The position numbers and the translations under genes are program-made. Positions 9,697 to 19,662 of a DNA stretch of 32,044 nt are shown here, piece by piece. Position 1 is the stretch's first letter. Every line of letters starts with the position of its first letter. Below the pieces are notes generated by a model that was not told the DNA's origin, searched no databases, and worked only from the letters and a program-made list of their open reading frames with translations. Source of the DNA: Gracilaria vermiculophylla (Eukaryota > Rhodophyta > Florideophyceae > Gracilariales > Gracilariaceae); NCBI GenBank assembly GCA_019155205.2, contig JAHNZQ020003150.1, forward strand, positions 1,058,033-1,090,076, in the 5' to 3' direction.

Positions 9697-10736
9697 TCAC
9701 TTGCAACATTCATTTTTCCTTCTTCAGTAGATGATTTTCGCTTTTGTGTACCGAATAACACGAATTCAACGCTTTTGCATCGCGTTTCTCTAACGTCCCA
9801 TACTTAAAATATTCTTATTTTTTGCGCTATTTCCAACACTTTTCTTTTAATCAAAACCTGTTCAGAATGGCCTGTAATAGCCATAAATCATTCTAACGAG
9901 TACAGATTATTCGTTTTTAAAAGGGTTGAAGTAAACTTAATCCGTGAGTAACTGCGTGGCATTCGTTTATAGAAACCGAAGAACGTTTTTCATTGCTATA
10001 GACTGCTAAACGGGGGCAGTATCTTAGTGAAAAACCGGTTTAAATTTCTGATAAGATATGTAAAATTTTATAAAAAGTTGTATTAAAGCATTTAAAGGCC
10101 TTTTTAATGTCTGTAATGCTTACTGAAAAGGCTTTATATGTAGGTGTTTCCATTGAAAATCTAGTACATAGCATAATATAAGCTCTAATAAAACGTTTCA
10201 ATGTTCAAATTCTATTTGATCTTTGTTGCTTATGATAGCAATATATAAAACACTGAGGTTCTTCTTAGTCAAAGTTTTCCTCATTTTCAAATACATTCTT
10301 TTTGCAGTTGACTTTTTTTCAGTGCTCATTGCATACTGTGGCACCATTATATGTTTATTTGCAGCTTTCAAAAGGAAATATTGTTCCGTTTTACAAACCG
10401 AAAGAATTTTGAAGCGTTTTTCATTACCATTTTATTCATTTTTTGTAAACGATTCGTTCTTTTCATGGGAGCCTTAGTGCAAAACAAATTGTCAAAAAAC
10501 TATTCTTGCACAAGGTTATGTTCATTGTTTTAGCTGAGCACTTTTAAGCTATCTATAAAATTTTATGTTTATATTACAGTAAATATTGAAGAAAATGGTA
10601 TAAAAATGAGAATAATGGCCTAGATCTATGGTACTGTTTGAAGTATTGTGTTGTAAGCTTTTACTTTATAAGATCTTATGCCTTTTTGAGGAAAGAAAAC
10701 AACATGATGTGGAAATAATTACGCGCGAGTTAGAAA

Positions 10737-10757
10737 TGTCCTATACTTTTGAAACGC
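10737..10757 (-). repeat. Tc1/mariner-type element, right inner repeat
   Basis: The minus strand reads CGCGTTTCAAAAGTATAGGA, almost the same core as the outer repeat, about 95 bp inside the right end. Confidence 0.75.
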
Positions 10758-10829
10758 GTTTTTGAGGGTTTTAACGAAGGGGGGGTGGCTACAGTAGGCA
10801 GAAATCCATATTTTGGTGCGCTTTTGCAC

Positions 10830-10854
10830 TGTCCTATACTTTTAAAACTCACTG
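10830..10854 (-). repeat. Tc1/mariner-type element, right outer terminal repeat
   Basis: The minus strand reads CAGTGAGTTTTAAAAGTATA and continues GGACA. CAGT at the tip and the flanking TA (10855-10856) are typical of the superfamily. Confidence 0.8.
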
Positions 10855-10980
10855 TATATCTTGTGCTTTGGCTCCGATATCTTGCACTGCAGCAAGATAT
10901 AAGAAATTCTGCACGAAATAGAAGAAAACCTGCACGAGATATAGCAAAAGCCGGAAAGTATACAGTACGCAAGGCGACCA

Positions 10981-12547
10981 CTACAAACCAGCAAATCGAT
11001 TGGACACTTTTGAGCATAAAACCCAACGTTTACTGGCCTGACAGTAGTTATGAGAAACATTAATTGTAAAGCTACCACCTGAAATACTGTTGATGTCGGA
11101 CAACAAACCTGCAACCCCCCGCCCACCATCAGCGCCCTTTTCCCCATCATCATGAGCGGGATGTTTGACGTTTTTTAGCCCCGAAAATGAAGCACAAGAA
11201 GTGACTCCATACTGCACCACAGAGGCTTTCGTTTCCGTACAGAAAGCTGGTGCTTGAACAGGGCGGTTCAGTTTGGCAACCTTACAATTTTCTTTCACAT
11301 TGTCCTTTTGCAAGTAGCGCTTTGTACCATTCTGGCTCTCGCCGAGTCTATCAGCCTGTTGTCTCTCCTCTTCGGCACCCTGAAGGTTCTGGTAGTTCTT
11401 CAATGATTTTGGATCCCTATGGCCGGTACGCATCGCAATAGCTGAGTCGGAATGGCCGGCCTCTACTAATAATGTAGGAACAGTACCTCTTAAACCATTG
11501 GTGGTCATGCCGCTTTTCACGCCAGTACCAGGCATATCTTGAGGCTCGTAAGCATCTTTGACAATCTTTGAAAACGTGTTGCGGCCCAAAACCTGGTTGC
11601 GGAAAAAGTTCGACATTGCCGTGCCTTTCGAACGTGCACCTAGAAAAAAACGATCACTTGGGACATCCATCCCCATTCAAACAGTCATATACTCTTCTAG
11701 GTCTTGGTAGACGTTTAGTAGTCCTCTCAAAGAAAGCCGATTCCAAATAAACTATTCCACAGGTTTTCGCCCAGCGTCTCTGCATCCACCGGAACTCGTC
11801 TGAGAAGCACCGTTTGTACACCCCTACTGCCTCCCTAATACTCCTTACGTTTTCACCTCGTACTACAATCCTTTTAAACTGCGATGTTGTCAAGAATACT
11901 AGAGCCAACGGGCGCATCGCTGTAACCAAGGCAATGTCAAATGCTAGGCAAGCAATAAATGTTCCTGGAGTGTTTCGCGCCAGGTCATCCGACGCATAAA
12001 GCTTCGCTAAGTCCTCGCTTGACAACACATTGTGACTCTCGCTAAAAAATCCTTATGACTGCTGCAGGCTGAACTTGTTGTCAATTATAGACATCAGCCC
12101 TTCGTTCGGGCACGCGAATATGGGCCCCTCTAGAATCCTCAGGCTGTATCCCCAAATGGACGAGAAAACGCGCTTCAGGCCAAGGACATATGCCTTCATT
12201 GAACTTGGTTTCACTTCGCCATCCATCTTCAAAGACCGATAATTTACAAAAAACCCAATCAGGAAGTGTCGTACTCTGTTTAGTTGATCACCATTCCAAT
12301 CGGTATAACCAGGCGGTAGATATCCGCTGTCGTTACGATCTCTGAAAACGACTTTGCGCGTCTCATCGATCTGCCACGCGAGCTTTCTCTCCACATCATC
12401 CAATATATAAGATCGCAGAAAGGTTTCGGCTCGGAAACAATTGTTTGCAAAACCATCGACGCTCGTCACAAATCTTGCAAACGCTCGCAGTGAGTATTCG
12501 TTAGTACGCTTCGTATTCCGTGGAACCCGTTTCCACTTAAGTAGCAT
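10981..12547 (-). pseudogene. Crypton-like tyrosine recombinase
   Basis: Three minus-strand frames form one protein of about 510 residues. Frame 12547-12053 is the helical N-terminal DNA-binding (core-binding) part. An in-frame stop separates it from frame 12028-11654, which carries the first catalytic Arg in IALVTAMRPLALVFL (residue 39). A frameshift near 11660-11700 leads to frame 11676-10981 with the rest of the active site: NGLRGTVPTLL (Arg 63; the usual His three residues earlier is Asn 60), RTGHRDPKSLKNYQNL (His 86, nucleophile Tyr 95), and a Ser/Gly-rich tail ending with GGSFTINVSHNY. This R...xxxR...H...Y order is that of tyrosine recombinases, and a lone eukaryotic recombinase without RT beside it fits Cryptons rather than DIRS elements. 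Such enzymes excise and insert a circular DNA form. One stop and one frameshift make this copy a pseudogene. It lies between the Tc1-type element and the resumed copia element. Confidence 0.8.
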
Positions 12548-13020
12548 GGCATCTACCGATGGCGTTAGCTTATTAAGTAGCGGGGGAAGGAAAGAGAAGC
12601 TGGGGCGTCAGGATCGTGTTGGTTGCGATGAGATGTCGGGCTCTCTGGATTAACATCGTTAACATAGTAGCCTCGAAGTGAGGGGCATACCGATCTGTCA
12701 GGAGTTTTCGGCGCAGTAAAACCATTCATTTCGGTTACAGGGGTACTTAAAATGATGCTGGAAGTGGTAAAGCGGTATTTGTGCTTTGGAAACGCTTATG
12801 AGCTAACGGTGGTGCTCGGTCGAATTGTTTTGCGGCAGGATTGTCTGATACGGTATTTGTACGCTCTCAAGCACGACAAACGCGGCGATGCGTCAGCGAT
12901 GGCGACGGCTGCGATACGTCAGGCAGAGCTGATCACAGCCATGTATAATATTTTGTTTTTATTCATGCAATTATTATATGAAGATATAGATATGAAGTAT
13001 AAAGCCCATATGATAAGTAT

Positions 13021-13142
13021 GTTATCACCCGACTGCGTCAGGATGATAACCGCCCTCGGGCCATGATATTCACCACTCGGCTGCGCCTCGGGTTCATATC
13101 ATAGCCCTCGGACGTTATCATCCCTCGCAGCCGGGTGGTAAC
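13021..13142. repeat. 122-bp imperfect palindrome with repeated CACYCGRCTGCG motif
   Basis: The left arm (13021-13074) and right arm (13091-13142) are reverse complements at most positions. Matching blocks include CACCCG, CTGCG, GGATGATAAC and ATGATAT, and a 16-bp loop separates the arms. The motif CACYCGRCTGCG occurs in the left arm, again at the loop, and inverted in the right arm, so smaller alternative hairpins are nested inside. It is GC-rich in an AT-rich setting. It may be a terminal structure of the Crypton-like block or a separate fold-back element; no function can be assigned from sequence alone. Confidence 0.75.
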
Positions 13143-13387
13143 CCCCACGTATTTAATGCTTCGAACAAAACCTGACCCTTCCTTTGCCACGGGTGCTTCA
13201 AGTCGATTTTGCAAAAAATATTGTATAGACCAATGAAACGCTTGCGAAAAAGTAATGCGTTGTATCTATAAAACTAATAATTGTTTTCTTCTTTACTAAA
13301 ATAAGCTCACAAAATAATTTGGAATTGTTTGATTACGCAAGCCCGAAAAATAAATAGTCTAAAAAATCAATTTCAGAATTTGCATCT

Positions 13388-13801
13388 TTTTATGAAAATT
13401 GTGTAATGTCATGGAGCATTAGAAAACAAAATTGTGTGGCCCCATCGAGTACAACAACAGAACTACTTGCACTCAAAGAAGCTGTAAAAGAATTAAAATG
13501 TTTCTCCACAATTCTCAAGGATTTAACCTCAAGAAATAGCAAGCCTTTTCAAATGTGTGTTGACAATGACAATCAATCCTTAATCTTGTTGTCTAAAATG
13601 GAAAAAGGCCAAAAACAGTCGAAGCGTATTGAAATACGACATTTTTATGTTCGGGATTGTGTTAAATAAAATGATGTGGATATTACATATTGTTCAACGT
13701 ATAATACCACAGCAGATTTTTTTACAAATGTTTTGTCAAAAACTCAATTCCTGGAAAACCTAGGACCAAAGCAGTTCTCAAGTTCAGAAAGGGTATCTTG
13801 A
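13388..13801 (+). pseudogene. Ty1/copia element 2: RNase H, end of pol
   Basis: Copia coding resumes here after the inserted block. The frame at 13406-13669 reads SWSIRKQNCVAPSSTTTELL and ALKEAVKELKCFSTILKDL, then VDNDNQSLIL, KRIEIRHFYVRDCVK. The same frame runs past one TAA (13667-13669) through DVDITYCSTYNTTADFFTN to a TGA at 13799-13801. These are the standard landmarks of copia RNase H: SWxSxKQxCVAxSxTExE, the DNQSxI segment, K.I.IRxHFxRDxV and ADxxTKxL. RNase H degrades the RNA strand of the RNA/DNA hybrid. The family match and its orientation and A-rich composition tie it to the RT that stops at 9565. Confidence 0.88.
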
Positions 13802-15777
13802 AAAGGTCCAGAAGCTTCTATAAAGCAACTGGAAACTGCTCCCATCTAGAAATTTAATGAATGTTCTATAGAAGAACATGATTTGCATTTTTGATGGTAT
13901 ATGATAAAAATGACATAGAACTATACTATATAGTAGAAAACATGTAAGACACTACAAATGCACAGTTCTAGCCCTACGTTTGACGGAAGATAGAAGTCGA
14001 GCCGAGTGTTAAAGATAAATGAAGATTGCTCTTATTGAAGTCTATCAAAGCTATGTACTGCCCAACCTACATTAATATACATAATCAGATTACGTTTCAC
14101 AAACCCTGTTTGGAGTACTTGCAATGCCTTTTAAGTAGCAGGCTGTGTACGTTTGCAGCGTTGCTTTCAACTTTGACAGTGTACAGCCATCCGTTTTGAT
14201 TCGTTCAAAGCATACTTTACCTGACCAGCACCGTTTCAAGCTTTTTATACTTTGTAATTCTAAAGAGGTTCATTTAGATTGTGTGGGGTCGAATTTTCTC
14301 AACCGTCGAATATCGTTCAGAAATGCATGTTTCTTCATTGCTTGAAAAAGAAGCACAGAACCAAAGTATGTTCTGGCCAATACAGATCCTAGAGCATTAT
14401 TGCTGATCATTGATCTGACTGTTTTCACAGACAAAATGAACAGGTCGTTTTCCCAAAGTGTCGAAAACCAATTCTTTACCACCAAATTTTTTTTCTTCTC
14501 CAATCTTTGAGTCCAATCTGCAGCATCATAAACTTGTCTGTCGCAGCCTATTGCTTGGTTGTTTTCATGTTGCTTAACGCCACAGTCTTACATCGTTTTC
14601 ATCAACAATGATTATCATTGACAGACACGGGACGTCGTTGAACTCGCCTTGGCCATGCGATCATTGATCGCGTACAGATTCGGGAGGTCGATAAACCCAC
14701 ATAAGCTATAAACTTGCTTATTGCTTCGTTTGTCCCACACTCAAGCGACACCAAGTTTATTTACCGATCACCTTCGCGGACTTGACTTCGAATCAAAAGG
14801 CTTTCGGGTAGCTGCACACAAGTACAAGACTACGTGCCGATTATTGAATACAGACTCCACCGCAGTTCCCTATCAGTTTTTCTCGCATTTAGAGCGTTTC
14901 TCTGATGGCCGCCTGTCAATCAATGATATTTGTGAAGGATTTGAAATCTGAAAGGGAATTGAGAGATATCGAAGATGTTTTAAAGTTTATTTGTTTCTTT
15001 TCTGAATTGTAATGATGACTTGATGAAGGGGCACCGCGGCTGTCGTTACCAGGGCAAGAGTTTTCTGGAGGTCATCGTATCACTTAGTGCTCTCGCTTTC
15101 GCAGTTAAAGTCTACTAAGAGGCGGTTCAATTTTTGTGTCCCGTTTTAACTACCCCACTCCAGTCATGGGGTTTTGTTTCCGATACTGATGAGGCCACGG
15201 GGTCGTCACCGCTTAAATACCGTGGTAGCTGGATTCTTTACTCTTTCACAATAAACATCACCATTTTGCTTGTGTTTGATATACCCAAATGCTGGTGAGC
15301 TTTTCACAGGAATTTGACGGAGGCTTCCATCACGATCAAAAAACGAAAAGAAGAATCAAGCCGACCTGATTCTCCAAAGGTTGTCAAAGCAACGATGTTA
15401 CGATAAAACAGGATTTTGTCTTTGGCGTTCTAATGGACCGAAGTATAACACAAAGAGCATCTTGTCGAGATGAACTTCTGCCAATGCGCTGTCTTTAAAG
15501 CGCAAGTGACACAGTGCTGCAGAAAAGCTGGTGTTACGACACACACATCCTATCGAAAGCGAAATGCTCTCGCCAGACGAGAAAATCTGTTGGACCGGAC
15601 TGATGTTCAGACATTTCCAGGTATACCAGAGGGCACAACACTGTTCATAGTTCTTAGCTCCTTGAAATCTGGAATTGCATGAATTGTAGATGATGAGGAT
15701 CATTGCTGAACCCCACGAATTTAAAAGTATTGATATGAGGATTAGAGAATGAGAGTATAAAAAGAGATGGGATGAAG
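13802..15777. other. no gene recognised; possible copia 3' flank or LTR at its start
   Basis: The first 200 bp after the copia stop may contain the element's 3' LTR, but no second copy or clear TG...CA ends were found. The frame at 14721-14951 (76 residues, plus) has ordinary-looking composition but no motif I recognise. The remainder has stops in all frames. Confidence 0.5.
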
Positions 15778-15783
15778 AAAAAT

Positions 15784-15903
15784 ACATTCGACACTGAAGA
15801 TTCCAGACAGATCCCTCATGTCAGTACTAGCCCAGCTCCAGGTGATTTAGCTTCGCAGTTCGGAATGGGATGCGGCGCATGTCAGCTTGATGTGGCCGAA
15901 TGT
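15784..15903 (-). rRNA. 5S ribosomal RNA, copy A (variant or pseudogene)
   Basis: 120 nt on the minus strand. The 5' end ACATTCGGC pairs with the 3' end GTCGAATGT (one G-U) to form helix I. CCGAACTGCGAAGCTAA and GAGCTGGGCTAGTACTGAC are the conserved loop B/helix III and loop E segments. It differs from copy B at 10 of 120 positions, mostly transitions. The differences in the helix near the 3' end (ATCTTC for ATCCCC) leave G-U pairs. A run of five T starts one base after the end (15782-15778 on the minus strand), a weaker polymerase III terminator than copy B's. It may be functional or a decaying dispersed copy. Confidence 0.88.
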
Positions 15904-17390
15904 GACTGGGAGGGGAGACCCGTAACAGATTTAGATGTCACGCACAGTTTTTAACCCCATTCCTGGTATAGTCCGTGAACCCCATAGTTTGAGACCGATC
16001 GATATCTTGAAAAAGTTCCACACATGGAAAACGCAAGAGCTGCATGCTTGTAGTATCCTGCAACACTAGTTTGTTTGTAAGCAGTCAAGTGCAGTACCAC
16101 TGGTGCGTCTCGTTGAGTTTTAACCCGTCATGCATGAATCCATCTGCGATTTCATGTCAACGCAGCCGACGTAATGCTCCAAAAAGTTCACTATGAATAA
16201 AATAAAAGCAACTGGGAACAAGAGTACTTGCGCTCCTTAGAATTGTGAGGAACGACCATAAGAGAGGGCAGCAACAGCTGCCGATTCTTTATTGAAACCA
16301 GCAACACTTGAGGTTGGATAGTGGTGTTCGTTATCTGTTTCATAGCTGATACGATCCAAAGCGAATACAAATGCACCAATCGATAATCCACTCATATCTT
16401 TTCCACTGCTTCAAGCATTATCAAGCATAATGTTTATTTGCTCATCATTGTTTTTCAAATCTTTTTGTGGGCAACTGCAGCCTTCGTGACTGTTCGGCGA
16501 TACAGCCAAAGTACGTACATCGCAACGCCCTTGTAATGACGGTCCTTAAAATACCCATAAAAAGTTGGCTAAGAGGCCGCACGGACCTTGCATCGCACAA
16601 GCGAACGTTAAAAAACCGCTATCGATTGGAACCATTGAAGACGGGGGTGTAACACTGCGGAGCGGAAGGTGCGGTACGAAGAGGAGTCTGGCTGATTCTC
16701 GTAGAAAAACTGCACACTTTTCGTCTTTGCAGAGAATGTGCTGCGATCACAAATCCAACTCAAGCGGACAGTACCTTTTTGGATTCAAGACTCCAAGACA
16801 GTGTATCTTGAAGACTGTCTCCGAGAGGGTATTTGGGGATAGTGTGGCCTACAGACTGCCTTTGTGGTTCTGTGTGACCAAATACCTCTATCTGTGTTAC
16901 AGGGGGAGAGATATCCCGGACTCAGTCGGTTGGCCTTTTCTTTTTCTTTTCTTCCTGCCTTGTCTGCTTTGCGGGGGGAAAAAAGAAATACACGGTAACA
17001 CGGCCACTGAGACCTTCAAGGCTTTCAATACTTTTCCAATTGCATTCAGTGAATATCTGGAATTTCCGCAAAGTAGAGAGACCAGAGGGAAAGCGTATAA
17101 ACAGAGGTGAAACCAATACGATAGGAACGGAATTGGAAGAACACCACACAACTCAGGAATGAGATAACACGGTTTTCTCTGTCATCAACTCGATAAGCAC
17201 CCCCATCTCGAGAAGCTGTGAGCTGACCCTATTGTTTGAAATTCGTCAAAGCCAAAAGGGTTTGTTTAGAGAGATATTTCCATGTTAGTTTTGGTGAAAA
17301 AGGAGGTAAGTGAAGGGCCGTATGTTGAAGTGTACCTCTGCGAATGCGTTTAAAAAAAGAGAGAGGTAAAGAAGCGTTATCGATGAAGAG
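15904..17390. other. spacer between 5S copies; no gene recognised
   Basis: No homologous protein motif was seen. The longest frame (16565-17110, plus, 181 residues) has an irregular, low-complexity composition and a poly-Phe/Leu stretch and is probably chance. A cluster of inverted repeats lies at about 16794-16900 (reported as a finding). Confidence 0.5.
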
Positions 17391-17540
17391 CTAGTGATAC
17401 AACCAGCGAGCAGCATCGGCAGCGAGACGCTTACGGCAATTGAGAGCACACTTCAAACCGACCTGTTTCTGGGACAAATCCATGGATCGCAGTGAATGTA
17501 ACTTTAAGGAACTAGGGGGAGTGGCCTTGGTAGGACTCGA
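17391..17540 (-). other. unidentified reading frame truncated by the scaffold gap
   Basis: A minus-strand frame enters from the gap and ends at a stop at 17391-17393. The roughly 50 visible residues end LNCRKRLAADAARWLYH and look like coding sequence (Lys/Arg-rich, no low complexity). The N-terminal part would lie in or beyond the gap. I do not recognise it. Confidence 0.3.
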
Positions 17541-17640
17541 NNNNNNNNNNNNNNNNNNNNNNNNNNNNNNNNNNNNNNNNNNNNNNNNNNNNNNNNNNNN
17601 NNNNNNNNNNNNNNNNNNNNNNNNNNNNNNNNNNNNNNNN
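17541..17640. other. scaffold gap of exactly 100 N
   Basis: One hundred Ns between ...TAGGACTCGA and AAGCCAATAA. This is a conventional placeholder, so the real distance between the two 5S copies and the content here are unknown. Confidence 0.99.
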
Positions 17641-17660
17641 AAGCCAATAAATGAAAAAGG

Positions 17661-17666
17661 AAAAAA
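17661..17666 (-). terminator. polymerase III T-run terminator of 5S copy B
   Basis: Six T follow the last paired base of the 5S gene on the minus strand. Copy A has only a five-T run offset by one A (15778-15782). Confidence 0.75.
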
Positions 17667-17786
17667 ACATTCGGCACTGGGGATTCCAGACCGATCCCTC
17701 ATGTCAGTACTAGCCCAGCTCAAAGTGACTTAGCTTCGCAGTTCGGGATGGGATGCGGCGCATGTCAGCTTAATATGGCCGAATGT
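17667..17786 (-). rRNA. 5S ribosomal RNA, copy B (probably functional)
   Basis: 120 nt on the minus strand. Helix I is perfect: ACATTCGGC at the 5' end pairs with GCCGAATGT at the 3' end. The conserved central segments CCCATCCCGAACTGCGAAGC and GAGCTGGGCTAGTACTGAC are present, and GGGAT...ATCCC forms a perfect helix in the 3' half. The gene runs straight into seven T counting its last base (17667-17661), a strong polymerase III terminator. No intact cellular protein gene accompanies it, so it is a dispersed or linked 5S gene rather than part of an rDNA unit in view. The overall sequence reminds me of red algal 5S RNAs, from memory only. Confidence 0.93.
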
Positions 17787-19104
17787 GAAGTCGGTAAGCG
17801 TCCCAAATTTATATATACCAGGATTGTTTTTCGAGTCATTCTATGATTATGTAAATCCGGAACTCGGCAACGCCCAACCATCACTAGTGCAATACTTCAA
17901 ACACCATAGAAGACCTGGCCCAGAAAAACTATTTTTTATGCTGCATATCAAATCAAATGGAAGCTCAAAAATAAACATCTATTCAGCGCAGAGAGGTTTT
18001 TCATTGTTGTAATTCAAAACTGAAAATCATCTTTTTCAACCGAGTACTAAAATAAGAAAAGCAGGTCTACACTCAAGTTCAAGGTAAACGTCAGACTTCC
18101 ATTTCGTTTTGTTTTGACGTACCTTAAATGCTGGAGACAAAAAACGTTTAATTTGTTTCGAAACAGTATTGAGTGACATATTAAAAACAGGAAAGAAAAG
18201 CAGTTCTCGAGTTTGACATACGTAAAAAGAAAAACCATTGATCACCACTTTCTGCGCTCAAATCAAGTGAATGATATTCAGATTAAAAACGAAGGACCAT
18301 AAAGCATTGCACATGTTACATAACACTACTTTTAATATTTGGTCATGCTTACTAAGAATCGATTAATAATTAATATCCATTTTTTCTATGGTATTTATTC
18401 ATTTTTCATATTTATATACAACCTTTTTAAATGAAATGTGTTTAAAATATAAGATATGAACTTTTTAAATACGAATCAAAATGGCTTTTAAGGAAACGTA
18501 ATATATAAAAGCTTCCATTTATGAAAGAAATTATTCTTGTTCTATTTGAAAAAATAGCATAATTGTATTTCAGACGTTTTGAATCTGAATCGATAAAATT
18601 TTTCTTTGCAATAGAAAAATGAGGATATTTTACATTTTTTGGGTGGTGGTGCAAAACTTTATGTAAATATAAATATTTTTAGGATACATGTCAAATATTT
18701 CCAGCAACTCTGAAAAGGTTAATAATTTTCTACTTCTCGCCAACCGCAGAGCTGATCACGATTTTATCGTCTTTTTGTAGAAAGCTTTTTACTTTGTCCT
18801 CTTTAATTCCTACAATCGAAAACTGAAGGTTAATCTCGGGAATGCATTTTTGGCAACCTAATCATTTTCATTTTCCTGGGTCAAAATCTATCTTTATCCC
18901 TCTTATAATCTGCTCAGAGGTATTATTGTTTGCATTTTACAATGCCCTGCAATGCTCGGCTACATGGGCCCTTTCCCACCCGCCAATGTGAAACGACGTT
19001 CTTGTAGCAACCGTACTTTTTGCTTGTTTGTTCTCGGTTCATCACCAAAAATTCTTGACGTTTTTTCTCGAAATCCTCTTTTATAATATCTCTTGTAGCT
19101 AAAT
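17787..19104. other. AT-rich stretch, no gene recognised
   Basis: Long AT-rich sequence with short frames on both strands (17785-18012 plus, 18036-18248 and 18442-18654 minus), none with a recognisable motif. It separates the 5S region from the inverted-repeat elements. Confidence 0.5.
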
Positions 19105-19662
19105 ATGCAGACTTTAGTCAGTTCTTCTTTCGAGTTGGCAGCGCATAATGTCCCTTAGAAGTTTTTGGTGACTATAAAGGCTCGAGTTCCTAAAGGTAGT
19201 CTCCGGTAATCACGGTCACGAGCCGAGGGAATCCTGAAAGAGGGTCTGCAAGCACCAGGCGGAGAATGGGGTTCACTGGGCAGACAATGCTTTTACAGGC
19301 ACTGCTATGAGGCAACCTGGGGATCGGCGTCTTAGAAACCTGAAGGCGTTCGACAAGAGTCTCCAACCGGAAAAAGTAGAGGAAGACTCAAGGGTGCTTG
19401 GTTAACTTCCTTGAGGGTTGGGGCTCAGCCGGCGGATTACATAGCGTGCCAATAGCCTACCTCGACGGGTCTCACTACTGTAATAATTTTCTGCAACAGT
19501 TAAAGAAAATAAATCTAAATTCTGCAATTTCTCAAGAGTTCTGAAGCACACGTCGGCCGAGAAAAGCACCACGCAGATCAGTTAATAAAATAAGAAACCT
19601 CCCTGGAAATATCCCGTCGTAAAGCCACACGACAATATCAACTTATGATCGACTGTACTACA
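19105..19662 (+). repeat. LTR-like unit A
   Basis: 558 bp ending CTGTACTACA at 19662; its start (TGCAGACTTTAGTCAG) is a diverged form of TGTGGTACCGTCAG. It aligns throughout with C in the same orientation and with B and D reversed. An AATAAA-like signal lies near 19585. It has no purine tract before it and no TGG-type primer site after it. Confidence 0.85.

Larger units (their letters stand above)
9568..10854. mobile_element. Tc1/mariner-type DNA transposon, non-autonomous or decayed, with IR/DR ends
   Basis: The two ends are 25-bp imperfect inverted repeats (9568-9592 and 10830-10854) sharing the core AAAAGTATAGGACA. Both are flanked by TA (9566-9567 and 10855-10856), as Tc1/mariner insertions are. 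A second, related motif lies about 100 bp inside each end (9674-9696 and 10737-10757), so each end carries two transposase-binding-like repeats, the IR/DR arrangement known in Tc1-type elements. The length of 1,287 bp fits a full-size element. No transposase frame with a DDE/D pattern is readable; the longest frames are AT-rich and hydrophobic. It interrupts copia element 2 between RT and RNase H. A related end lies at 30430-30784. Confidence 0.8.
10857..13340 (-). mobile_element. probable Crypton-like element body (limits inferred)
   Basis: This block separates the TA-flanked transposon end at 10854 from the point near 13340-13388 where copia coding resumes. It contains the recombinase and a 122-bp palindrome near its far side. 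Cryptons lack terminal inverted repeats and long target duplications, so the limits cannot be read directly from the sequence. It is also unclear whether this block and the Tc1-type element inserted separately or one inside the other. Confidence 0.45.

Noticed and set aside
10223..10477. 84-residue hydrophobic frame inside the Tc1-type element
   Set aside because: AT-rich, Phe/Leu/Ile-dominated and without transposase motifs; expected by chance in such composition.
12752..13066. 104-residue plus-strand frame beside the recombinase
   Set aside because: Its last third is read through the palindrome at 13021-13142 and no motif is visible. It could be a small Crypton accessory ORF, but I cannot support it.
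15772..15954. 60-residue plus-strand frame
   Set aside because: It lies antisense across 5S copy A; the RNA gene explains the sequence conservation with 17667-17786.
16565..17110. 181-residue plus-strand frame as a gene
   Set aside because: Irregular composition, a poly-Phe/Leu stretch, overlapping open frames on the other strand and inverted repeats inside it; no recognisable motif.
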